Made by a program: the position numbers and the translations under genes
Assembly: GCA_004794785.1 (NCBI GenBank)
Contig: SJOL01006601.1
Location: forward strand, 169,370 to 233,369
DNA length: 64,000 nt
Reading direction: 5' to 3'
Origin: Opisthorchis felineus
Lineage: Eukaryota > Platyhelminthes > Trematoda > Opisthorchiida > Opisthorchiidae
The notes under the pieces: model-generated
Told to the model about the DNA's origin: nothing
Database searches by the model: none
Seen by the model: the letters and a program-made list of their open reading frames with translations, nothing else
Part shown: positions 1 to 12,300 of the stretch, piece by piece
Position numbering within the stretch: the stretch's first letter is position 1
How the letters are laid out: each line of letters starts with the position of its first letter

Positions 1-2601
1 CTATTGTGCAAAATGCTGCAATATGCTGAAAAGATATTTTAAGTCAGTTTGCTCACCAAATTGCACAACCAGGGTGAAAAAAATTAAGTTTGTCATTTTC
101 ATTCTCTTGAAAAAATAGTGTTTTCTGTTACAGTTGACCACGTACTTGGATTTCAGAATTACTTCATTTGATAAGGCCGCAAGCTGCACATGTGAATGGT
201 TCGTTGCATAATCAACGAACTTGGAAAACAAATGTTGCATGGTTAAAGTAAGCATTCGTCGATCAGGGGTAATTCATGCGATTTATGGGAAATTACGAGA
301 TGAAAACCGTCAGAGAAATACAAAACCATCCACACTGAAAGGGTAAACGTTATCAATATATAGCCTTCCATTGAAAAAATGGTCCTCCAGGTTTCGGCTG
401 TTACGGAATTTCGTAGGATGCACACTCACATGACTCTCGTTCGAACAATCGTCCTCGTGTCCTGGTGAAATTATTCTGGTGAGTCCACCCTATTGCTGTG
501 GCAGGCGGAAGGTAGGCACAGGACTCGAGTTTTGTACTTGTTCGAGCCCATCAGCAGTGCATATCCAATGGCCGGGCCGGGTGTGAACACCACACATCTG
601 ACATGAGGCCAGGAAGTTACCACTACTCGAACAACGCATGCTGGACGCGGCCGAATTTTTGCGTCTGTACAGGTGAACATGTTCGCGTTTGAGTGATGTG
701 AGCGGAAAGTCCGACTTCTCGAACGACCACCCGGTAACATACAAAACAAAGAATATAGGAATTTAGTTGAAATATTCTGGTAATCGCAACTAACTTGTAG
801 AGATCTCCCACAAAATGATAATCATTATTTTTAGGGCAGTTTAATGCAGGGGATAGAAAGTTTGACAAAGACTTGTGTGGTGTGGTAAACTAGTGCCCAA
901 CAGACTTATAAATGTCTCCTCCAAATTACTTGAGTTTACAAGTGGTCGGGATAAACTGGACCTACACCGCTTGGTTTGGATTTATTTGGCAGTGCATGGA
1001 GACGGTACAACACGTAACTTTCTGTGAAAAATGGCGCAAACCAGGGATACGGCTTTCAACCTCAGATTTCCATCACAGCCAAAGACAGAATATATCCCAT
1101 AGGAAAACGCTTATAAAAGGCATATAAGATAAATGAACCCACAATTTCCAAGCTACGTCGTGACGCTACCATCCAGAAGATAGACTGACCATCAGAGACA
1201 AACTCCAACTGAACGCCATAAAAATCTCATATAACATTCACAGCCTGTCCAGGTTATCCGGGATGCTGCTGGAAAACTAAACAACAAACTGTCACCACGA
1301 GAAAGACATCAGTCCCCTTAATGCCCTCCTTTAAGCTACAGGTCGCCGATCGATAAAACGCAACTTCCTAGTTATTTTCCATTGCTTGCGGTGCAGACGG
1401 CAAGGGGTTTTTTTGTGCAGTTAACCAGGATACCATATGGATTTGATTATCGTTAAACACCGTAGATATTCACAAATTTGGCTTATTGGGACACCTAAAA
1501 ATTCTAAAACCTTACGCAGCATCGTTAGGGATGGCCTGTCTCTATACCCCAAGAATACGATTTTTCCTTTGCTACATCACTTTGGACTGACCAGTTGGGC
1601 TTGATAGCAAGTAGTCCATATCCATCTCCCGCTACAGCGTCGTATATACTCTACGGGCTAAATCGTACCTAAGCTTCTTTACCATCTGCACTGAAATAAA
1701 CACATATCATATATGTAAACTAATGATCACACTTGAAGGGTATCTAAATTACCGGATATATGGTAACAACAGTAGTGGGACACTAGAGGTGTGCAATCAC
1801 ACTAGCTGCGTCTGACTTGCGTATGGTTGCGCATGGTGTTACTAGCCGCATGAAAGTTTTGGTAACGGCGGATACTGCCGAGTTTTAGGCCCGATTATAA
1901 GGTTGCTTGGTTGTGCACAAGTGATCGCCGTTCATGTTACAGAACGTTGACTTTTAGTTGCATTTTTGCACCGATTTGAGTTCTTTGAGCGGGAACTCGC
2001 GAAGTTTCATCTTCGCGGCGACAGTGTGTATCTGCCATATCCGTAAGTATTGCTAAGATCCACTCAAAACCGCAATGATCACTCTATGTTGTCTGCTTTT
2101 GTGTCAGGTACAATTCTTTGTTTAGCATATTACGGATAGAAGGACGTTTTAGTTGTACGGATTTCAAGTTAGAAGACATAAAATATAGAAACCATTTTAA
2201 GCCAAAGCTCAAAGTGTCCGATAGTTTTGCTCAGGTCATGAATTACACAGGCGGCGTTCGTCCAGTGGAAATGCAACTTTCAAAGCGATGTAAAAAAGAA
2301 TCAAAGCCAAACCATACGTCGCAACAATGGGGTATGCTTTTACAAAGTGAACTGGTCCTTAACCTCGTACACAGCAGTTTACTTCTGGTTTGAGAATATT
2401 GCAATTTAGGGATCGGTTTTTCTCTAAGCATACTTGTCGCCTATTTTCGGTATGCTGAGTGTCATTGATGCAATTTGTAGTTGCCTAAAAAGACTCTACT
2501 CATTTCGCTGTGATACGCTTCTCTGCCGTGTATATTATTGCATGTATTTTTGTAACGTGCTGAAAAATGGGGTAATACTTGGCAACGTTATCCTCAGAAA
2601 G
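1..2601. other. Non-coding stretch upstream of the TRMT11 pseudogene
   Basis: I find no gene here. Open frames are short, do not resemble families I know and lack convincing splice-site context. The only recognisable content is a dispersed repeat near 404-590. The open frame that runs into the pseudogene from 2434 is read-through; protein similarity starts only at the ATG at 2602. Confidence 0.5.
404..590. repeat. Dispersed repeat, copy 1, CpG-rich
   Basis: Two parts of this segment recur elsewhere. Bases 404-479, including the exact 20-mer acactcacatgactctcgt, match 60796-60870. Bases 520-588, including a block reading cagcagtgca(c/t)atcc, match 32590-32659. Since the two parts are matched by different distant segments, this copy seems to join pieces of a longer interspersed repeat. 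It is richer in CpG than its surroundings. I cannot assign a class: there is no coding frame, A/B box or terminal repeat that I can see. Confidence 0.5.
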
Positions 2602-3324
2602 ATGAAGTATGCTCTTGCGTTTGCTGCCTCTGAATTTGTGAACTTTCGGCCGATTGAATTTGTATCATTATGCCAACCGCACCGAGTACCGTTTGAAGCG
2701 ACTATTCTGGATTGGACTCAAGAGTACTGGTCCCCGCCATATATTGTAGCCAAATTCCGAGATGACGCAGAAGCCAATCTCATCGTCGAGCATAGCGTTT
2801 TGTTAAAATATGTCTATCGTGCCTGGTGTGAAGCTCCCTGTTTGAATGACTTAGTGGGAATGATTCAGAATCTCCCAAACGACCTGTCTAATAAGTACTT
2901 AAACAGCGAAACATCCTAAAAAGTGGTTGTCAGCTCCGCTAACGGAAACATCGATCATGAAGAAAAATTGGCCATGACAGAAGATGTTCTGAATGCTCAC
3001 CCGGTTGTTGACTCCATCGTGCAGCTGAAGAATTCTGAACATCAGTTACAAATTGTGTTGGACTACGAGCCACAAAATTGAGTCAAGGAACCGCCTCAAG
3101 GTGGTGAGAAGCTACGCCGTTTATTTTATGGTCGGCTCATTGGAAACGGCAAACGAAAAGAAATAATCAATGCGTACCGGCTGGCGAATCGTTTCTATCT
3201 CGGCAACAAGAGTATGGACGTTCGACTCGCTGGAATCATGGCCAACATCGGTTTGTGTGAACTCGGCAGTCTCATCTGGGATCCCCTTTTGGGAGCTGAT
3301 AGAATTGTTATTGTCATTATTTGA
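2602..3324 (+). pseudogene. TRMT11: TRMT11-like tRNA guanine-10-N2-methyltransferase pseudogene, 3'-truncated
   Basis: The family makes N2-methylguanosine at position 10 of tRNAs, acting with TRMT112 in the cytoplasm. One frame of 240 codons runs from the ATG at 2602 to a TGA at 3322. It resembles TRMT11 from its N-terminus (an EFVNFRPIEFVSL stretch near residues 12-25, then SVLLKYVYRAWC) into the first methyltransferase motif. Near the end come YGRLIGNGKRKEIINAY, then YLGNKSMDVRLAGIMAN, then WDPLLG, which stands where the family has its SAM-binding DP.VGTG motif. The frame is broken by a TAA at 2917-2919 and a TGA at 3079-3081, with similarity continuing in the same frame after each. The rest of the catalytic domain, including the NPPY-type motif, is missing. 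No intron interrupts about 720 bp, which suggests a retrocopy. However, the 3' rather than 5' truncation is unusual for LINE-made copies, and ttatcctcag just before the ATG looks like a splice acceptor, so a decayed duplicate is possible. Family assignment is by recognition only. Confidence 0.75.
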
Positions 3325-6300
3325 TAAGGCCGGCCATAAAATTAACATACCTCACTGGTTTTGCTCACTAAAGGCTCAGCATGTTGGGGTTTCCTCGGGG
3401 GTATATATATAACAACATATACTGTAAAAAAAATCACAGTTTGTACCTATGACTAAAATCTACCCGGAGTTTTGTAAAATCGTGGGAAAATGAACGGAGT
3501 TAAGGTGTTATACATAATGATGCAATTAACCCACTATATTAGTTTCCAACACTTAAGGTAGCCTAAGATTTAAGTGGACCTATGCCACTGAATTCTGTCG
3601 CAGTCCTGGTATCTTTGGCCCAAATTACGCACATGAACGTGGAGACGTCATAAAAGTATAATTGAGGCAAATTTTCGGTGTGCTTGTTGCGGTATGATGG
3701 GCGACGCTGCGTAAAATGCAGCTTCCTGGGGCATTTTACGAATAATCTCCGGTGCTTGCAAAGCAGCATGTTTCAACTCCATCCTTAGAAGTGCGCACAA
3801 AGTGCAAATCTTCAGACAAACGTCTCAAGGATAAAACAAATCTAAGTTGTCGAAATGTAGCTTAATCTAATTTTGTCTACAATATTTCAGCGATAGATTT
3901 GCCTTCGGTGCAACTGACCTAGGTATCCAGATAATCGGTGGCATTTATCTGGTACGACAGTTGTACGTATAATACAATACGTTCAGCTCACCTGAAACGA
4001 GAATAATCGCCGTCGCAGAGTATCGGACGGGAACGGTGTGGTGTCTTGTTCACCCTGCCATGAAAATTTGTTCGCGAGGCCTATTGGTACAATGGGTACA
4101 AATGCTTAGGAACTGTACAACACGAAGCCGAATTCCATGGCTTGTTTGGTTTGGTGCGTTTATGTTGTTAATTCGGCATTCCGGAACTGTTAGTTTTTTT
4201 TGTGTTGGTAAATTAAGTTGTTTCCCTACCACATATGTTGCTTGGAAGGGATTAAAGCGACCTTGGATACTTGCACACTAACCCACAACGGGCGCCAGAA
4301 TCGTGAAATTAAAGCCAGGTGAATCCAAACATGGATTTAGTGGCATTGTTCTCGCCTCCCCACAGCAGCACTGGCAGTTTTGTGCCGTTCCTGGTTAAGA
4401 AAGTATTAAAAGCCTAGGAGTCGAGAACGTTTAGGGATCAGGAAGTTGGTATTTAACAATATCTAGCAAATAACAGAAGTTAATCACTGATGTGCAGGAA
4501 TGCCAGTGGATCTCAATCAATGATATGTGTATGAAATCCAACGTGAACTGGGCGTGAAAATATTCAATAATTTTACAGACCACCCTCCATAGCAAGTTGT
4601 CTTTACACCGGGTTTCATTTAAAACTAGTCAGTACTCTTTTGTATGCCCAAAAGCCACAAAATTTACCGATGCACGATAGAACTACGTGACCCAAGGACA
4701 GCTGGATCAGCCCACGTCTGCGTGCTTGACTGTGAATTAAATGAAACCCAAATTATGCTAAGTGATGGCGGACGTGTGTATCTACGTGTCACTTAAATAA
4801 ACAGTGTCCTTCTGGTTACGTGGCCACCATTGAGTAATTTTTCATCCAATGTGCCCAACTATCGTTTCAAGTTAATCAGTTTTCCTGAATGCAACAACAT
4901 TTGGTTCTGTGAAGTTAAAGTACTTCCACAGATTTTATTGTAACGATCGACAGTGAACTACATAGTGAAAAACCCACTAATTACTAGAGACTAAGTTTGC
5001 ACAACATTGTTTCGAAAATGTTACATACTTCACGCGCTGTTCGTGTAAGGACTATGCTAGGATCCGTACATTACCTGCATAAAAGCAACTACTGTTTATT
5101 ATACGAGTGCGGTACTGCGTTATAATACTTTTAAATCTCAACAGAAGATCTTATAACCACAACTTACTGAGCTAAGTACACGCAGTTTACCTCGTTTTCT
5201 ACGGGCAAACCCTGACCTTGCTCTAACCCACTGTTTTCTGCCTCTACCTCATGTATTTGATTTTCATCCACAATCCCTCATGGACTCTTAACTCTTCACA
5301 CTTCGAACCAATTCTGACGAAATTCTCACGCGTACTTTTTGACCACCTACGTTACCACGTGCTGTGCGCGCACGTTTGTCGGTAATTCACATCTAATTGC
5401 CGTTCTTTTCAGGCTTTGTTTGGACCTGCAAGAATTTGTGCAACAGTTAGACGGAAATCCCCATAATTTGGGGTTTGTGTACCTTTCATATACATAATTC
5501 GTACGTGTAGCACCACATTTTGTTGATAATTCTCAAGACTCCGTAAGTCCCCGCTTGTTATTTCGCGCGTCAATCAATTGGGCTTTCAAGAATACGTCAT
5601 GTATTCTACAAGCAAGTTATAAACCCGAAGTGTAAATAGATGGCGCTGCAAACCTACTTCCCATGCACATCGGGATGAACTGAAGCTGTAGAGAAGGATT
5701 ACTATTTTCAATGTTAAAATCTTTATCCAACTCAGAATAGAGCTTACGTTTGTTGTCCTTTTCCCAACATCCTGCTACATCACATAAGTGTGTAGGATTA
5801 TATGGAAATGTTAGCTTCAAGTTTGAAATGAGCTTATCTACGAGCCCTATTTGATCTCACACCACTCGATATTTACTGGATACGTTGATGCCAGATATAT
5901 TAGTAAGCCATATAATTCCATTATTTAGCTGGACATTCACCAGCAACACGCTTGTAAATGCACAGGAGCTTTTAGCTGGCTCATTTATTTCACCAGAAAT
6001 ACTGACATTCTATTAGAAGTCATGTGTGTTCATATCTCGTAACGTACATATTTAAGCCTGAATAAACTCCTTCGGGTGATGAGTAAACTTCATTCCTACT
6101 GCATGCAAAGTACCTAACTTGAACGTTACCTGTCTCTGGTGTGCAGAATGTTGGGCAAAAGCTTTGCAGTATTCACCCTCGTTTTTCGCCCCTTGTGCTT
6201 CATAAACTCCGTCGGATAAAGCGGGTTTAAGGGGACCCAACACATCTGTGGAAAGATTGGTCCTTCAAAATCTTAGAAATGCCAAGCCGTCACGGATTCC

Positions 6301-9300
6301 TGAATGGACGGTTCAGACTCGCAATGAAGACGTTTCCACTTGACCCAATATGCTGTTGGTTTAGTCTAGGACGACATCTTCATAGTGACCTATCAATAAT
6401 AGGGAGTTGATAGGCCAAGTAGTTGACCTTGACGTCATCTGCTCTCATCATTTAAAGACTTGCATCTTCCCATCACAAGATTCCCAAAACAGTAACGTTT
6501 TAATAAAATTGGCTGCTTGTTGTCGTTTTTGTGTCAACAAGTTTATCAATGCGCCTTTGGGTTGCAAACTGTCATTGTTAGGTTTCCTGGCTTCCGATAA
6601 TTTCCAGGGACACTGAGAATCGGTGTACATATGACGGTACCCATCTTACACATATTCGAGTACACTTTTCGGTGGACCTATTTTTCAGGCCAAGGAAGAG
6701 ATCCCGACCTGACCGTAACTGAGTGCGTTTTAATGTCATCTGATAAGAAATATGATGTGGACAACTTCACTAATTAGCACTGTGCGGTGAGATACAAGTA
6801 GACTTTGAGTCCACAAAGTAGGCTTCTCTTAGTCTGTGTGATACCAGAGGCTTTGTATCAAACAGTGGCTCAAAGCGTGAGGCCGGAACGTTGTTCGTCT
6901 GTTCTTCTGTATGAAAAGGAAGTGAAAAATTTGTAGAATGCATCTGGTTGTTTTTAAATACAATCACCGCGGCCCTTGCAACGCAATCGCTAAAAGTGCC
7001 AAAGGAACATGTGTTGCAAAAGCATTTATCAAAAACTGTGCGTACTGTAATTTGGTCGACATTAAATCATACAGAAAGCAGCTAAAAGCCTGCTACCCCT
7101 TTAGTTTTTTTCGTCGGCTCACTCTCGGGCGTGTGAGCACAAAATTGGCAGAGAATACTCTTCGGAAGCTTGAGGTTTAAAACCCTTCCACGTCCTTTCT
7201 AGTTTGATGTCCTTCTTTTAAGATATAATATCACCTATTTATGTATAGAATAAATTGTATTCGCACTAGCTGCGTTGGTGAAATTGTTAGCACGTTTTCA
7301 CACCTTTGGCATTTCTGTTTTAAGCATTTACAACAGCCTATGTATGCAACAGAAAACGAGGTTGTTTAAATCGATACCAGTGGGGAAGAGCATGCGCTTA
7401 TAGTGAAACCGAAAACCCTGACATTTACAGATATTTCCGGACGCCAATCTACGTGTAAAAGGAAATAAGTGGCGCACGAGTAGATAGTAGTGGCCGCAGG
7501 TTTGCAACAACGAATTTATTTTTGCCAGGTTACAGTTTCTTTTTGAGGGTAAACTTGGATCATCGTGTAACTCAAGCCACTATCCGCAACCATTGAATAC
7601 GGATTCCTGTAAACTCCAGTATAATAATCAAGCACAGAAATGTGTTCTGTTGGGTCATGTTGATTTCACAGAAGTTTTGTAAATGCAGTACCTCAGGCAA
7701 TGATAGACAGAAGGTAGATATGTTAATCTCCGTACTTACACGAGCTATTCGGTACGGTTCACAATAACTTTCATTACATGTCACTTTTTGTTTTAATGAT
7801 TCGCTGACACGCTATCCGGATATCAGCTTCATTACATTTTGCATATAATTCTTTGGTGTCTCTAAATTGGCAATAAACAAATCGTCTGTTTCTTCTACGG
7901 ATTTCGATTTGGGAAATGTGTAAAATTCCCCATACATAAAGAGTATCGTAGTGTGGACCTTGTCTTTCGATATAACCTGCCATCTGCAGAGTATAGATAG
8001 TCATCCAAACATACAAAAAGACAGCAAGGCCAGGAGTATTGCCGAAACAAGACGATGGTCTTCAAGCAATGACATGGCGTGCGTTAAGGCAGCCCACCCC
8101 TGAGAAATTCCATGTCCCGTTTTCTCCAGGATATTTCGTTTACCTGTAAAATTAATTCCAGTAGCCACCGATACGATACCAGATGCTAACCGTAGATACT
8201 CAGCCCGATGTAAACTTGTAAAGATGGATACAGACCAAGTAACCCTGAACATTTTTGCAATCGAAATAGCAATCAACGATTACACGTTTAAATAACATTC
8301 TCATTGAAGGGAACTTTTGCGCGTTTATTCCACTGGATATGTAGAGCCTCCTAGAAATAAGTAGTGGGGATTTACTTGTGAAATTTTTTTTGAAATAAGC
8401 TCAACTGAAAACTGAGGTATGGACGCTTGACGGAGTTATGAATTCTGGCTTTGTAAAAATTTCCAGCTAAACAGTAGGGAAGAAAGAGGGAAGAAAAGAG
8501 TATTGCGACGGATCTCGTGAGGTCTTTTAGAAAGCTAAATGTTCAATAAAGGCGAGACATAGCTTGGGAGGTGTCAGCTTTTGTAGTAACACGCGAAAAC
8601 AAATTGCGATAACTTTACAGCAATAATGCTCAGGATGCCTTGGTAAAAAAATCACAACAAACGAATTCCAGGCAACCAAATATTATTTTTTAAAGTCAAT
8701 TATCAGAAAATGAACATTCGAGAAATTAAATGTTGTACGTGCATAATTTTGATTTTGACATTGTTCTTATAAAGGCATCCCAGCGGATTTTTCGGACAGC
8801 GCGGGTCACTTCTTATGGAAATCACGTATAACTCCTTCGACTGTGACCACGCGGACCTCAATACTTTGATCGTTATCTTCTTTTAGTACCTCTCTTCTGT
8901 GGAAACCCTGTGGCTCTTTTTGATACGCAATTTATAGGACTCTTTTAAGACAATATGAAAAACTTAAACATACGAGATTTAAACAATGAAAACGAGGGTA
9001 AATCGAAGCCTGCTTGTACAGAAGGTACAAAAGGTTTTTGTGCCAGAAGACCTTTTGAAGCATTCAGTTATTAGGCATCCGCGAATATATGCCGCACAAT
9101 GCGTCCTAATAAACAGAACTACGTAGTGATTATGGATAGGGAATGGCATCTGAATAAAATATATTTAACCAATAATGATCCGACTAAATTCAAAATATCC
9201 TCACCGACAAATGCAAAACCAACCAGATTCCGATCACATTAATAGATATCAAGGTGCAAATGAAAGCCGCTGAAACCAATATCGAGACCGAATATGATAA

Positions 9301-12300
9301 CATCAAACTCCTAGGATTTGTTATTGCGAGACTCTATAGACTACCAAGCTACACCAACCGGACCGCTCCTACAGATTCATATTCGATACGCTCAGATCCG
9401 CCTATCACCCCAAAACCAAATGACTAGCCAGAGTGTTTTGGCCAAATTCATCATTACGGCGTTCAATGTATGTTTCAACCCGTTGACACGAGTAAGGGAT
9501 TCAAGTTGGACAGGAAAAGATCTCGTTAGCCTACTTTCATTCTTTAATGGCTTCTTGTTCACAGCAATTATCTGTTGCCTTTGTGAGTATAAAATACACT
9601 TGGCTTTTCTAATAGCGAATGAAACCCAAGTCACATTCTGGCAAGCCTTTCAGACGACTTCCCTCAAACAGTGGTTCACAGCTACTCGGTTGGTGGCCTT
9701 ACATCTCAAAGTAATTTTACCAACCCATGTTCACAGCATTAGTGTGTACTAGTTTATATATCATTTTTCGAAGCACGACACGGTGGTTATTCACGAGAAG
9801 GTTGGTTTAGCAGCCGGTTTGCGGAGGTATGAAACCAGCGCAGTGATCACGCATTCCACTGTTTTGAATCGTACGGTTCACTCAAAGACTGCTCTTTGAA
9901 TACCGCTCATAGCGCCTACCTGTTCACCAGTTAATATTAATCTGGCTTCGGATACGGCATTTGTTCCTCGCTTGCGCAACACAACCTGAGTCTGCGCACT
10001 GAAAAGGCTTTCGTACGCAACCTTGAATGGTCACGCTCTGCACACTTGACCGCTAAACACTCAGGCCAATGTATCGTGACGTGAACAGTTTTCGCTATGT
10101 AACCCGCAGGGTCCAATATACATTTGTTTTACTGGTATGGATCACTCGCTCTTGTATTCACAATCCTTCGAAATGTATTGACCAACATAGAAAATCCTCA
10201 ACGTGCGTTCTGAGTCTTGTGGTGTCCTTATTTTTAACTTTTTTCATTGATCCCTTACATCAATGATTCGAATACTATAATAACCTGCCGGTAATATTAT
10301 TGTCAGGAGGGCTTCTCACCTCTCCGCAAATTCTACGCCACTTCTCTTAGTTCGCAGAGCATTTTCTTCTATCTGAATTGCGTTTAGACTTCAGAGCTCT
10401 TGAAATCTAGTTGATGAAAAAGAACTAGTCCTAACATATTTCATCCGGTGCTGCTTAGCGTGATTGGCGTGAACTAACCGCCTCAAGCATTAGTAATCTG
10501 CTATGCATTACCTCCTCAGTAGAACTGATTCTAACGATCCGGCGAAAAAACTTGTTTTCAAATATTCATACGCCCCATACATACCTTGTTTTGCACTTAA
10601 GTTTTCATTACTGACAAACCCCTGTCCATAATAATCTGTCGACTGCTCGCAGAATTTTGGGGACTGCTGAAATTTTGCTTCATAGACGCCGGACAATTTT
10701 AGAATGCTGGTCTTTATCGCTACTATATCTTTCTATCCATTCGATGTGCCGTCAACAGAGTGAATAATTTAAACACGCTCGGATCTAGCAAATTAACTAT
10801 GAACGACTACTTTATCTCCGCAGGACATCCTGGGGATTATTGGCGTAGGCTTTCGACGATGACCTGATTTGGATTAAATATTCATTCATACAGAATCCTT
10901 CTAGAGGACTTTAATTTAGTAAATTATTGCAGATATTTGTAGGCGCTTGGGGTTTTCATAAATTCGTTACAACTTTAATGTAAATAATTGCAGAAAGCAG
11001 CTTGTTTTGCACTGTTTTGTGACTCGTTTTGTAGTCGGCTCAGTTTCCCAGCATAGTTTATTTTGCTTTACACGTAGAATGAGTACTAATTGACCTTGAG
11101 CTGACTGTCATTATTTTTTATGTTTGGTTGTTCACCAGTCCAATATGGTGCTGTCACCCATCCTAGAAGGCTTCTTCACTCTGCAATGGGCACAAAAATC
11201 CTAAGCATTGCTCGTATTTGTTTTCATTGCCATCAACACATCAAATTAAACCACAGTTAATTACATATGATATAATCATCTGTAATGCCCCGCAACACTT
11301 TACTTCAATAAACCACTAACGGGCCCCAAACGTCCCATATTTTCACGAGCTAGGTCACATTATCTGTTTGAAGCACCTCAGAATATGCCAACAAAGTTGA
11401 CATCTCTCTCCAAACCACAGGTGAATTTCACAAACGGCCAAAATAAGGGTTATTCCTCCCTACTTATTAGATTTATTGTGTAATGTAGTAATAGTCTTCT
11501 TTATTACCCTAAACAAGGTGAGCGTTTAAGGGAAACTCAGCATTTTTCTGTGTGGTTGACCCTAGTCAAAAGTTCGTGATAATAATCAGTATCTGAGCTT
11601 TAGTACAGGCGATGCCCCCATTGTTTGTTATGCTTACTTTCCGGTTTATGGTGGCTAATTACGTTACTAGACACTGCTTCAAGTGTAACAGGAATTGGCA
11701 CGTTCTTTTTACTTTTTGTCTGTTGTCACCTATTTTGAAATACACTACACTGCATGTGTTGTCAGTTAAATTCAACAGAACATAACAACGCAACTGGTCT
11801 CGAAGCGGCCTTGTTCACTAAAAATCCTAGTATAATTTACTGAATGTGAGCAAAAGAAGAACAAACACAAGATTTTAAAGAAGTCCTGCGTGAACTGACT
11901 TCATTGTAAAGGCGAGACATATTGCCATGGAGCGAAAATGCACGCTGATCACAACTATATTTCATGCAACTTTTAGTCCATAAACCTGTAGCATGCTGAG
12001 TTTATTTCTGCCCCACCAGATTTTCCGGGATCTATTCCACTTCCGTAGACGACAACAAATTTATTGTCGAGCATTGTTGTTCCACAAACGGGTCATAAAA
12101 CTCACGAGACAAATAGACTACCTGCAATATCCAGGCTTACACAGATCATTAGGTTAATGTGTGTTTGCAGTCCGTGGATTCGGAACAAAATCTAGATACC
12201 TATAGTAGATGTGTAGTCACATGCATCAGGTTCTTGAAATAAGCGTGCGTGTTGCATCACATATCACGGACAGTACCTAGATGTGTGCAAAACAGAATTA

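Noticed and set aside
2434..2601. The 56 codons open upstream of the TRMT11-like ATG as an N-terminal extension.
   Set aside because: Similarity to TRMT11 starts at the ATG at 2602, and the upstream residues are Cys- and Leu-rich without resemblance to the family.
7774..8276. Two overlapping minus-strand open frames that could be joined by a frameshift into a membrane-like protein.
   Set aside because: The sequence matches nothing I recognise; a GGTAAAC/TTTACAG coincidence inside the frame gives no coherent exon.
9318..9752. A 144-codon plus-strand open frame with a hydrophobic segment.
   Set aside because: No family resemblance and no convincing splice context, and the length is within chance for a window of this size.
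8535..11925. A shared aaaggcgagacata 14-mer at about 8540 and 11907.
   Set aside because: No similarity extends beyond the short match; it is probably chance.
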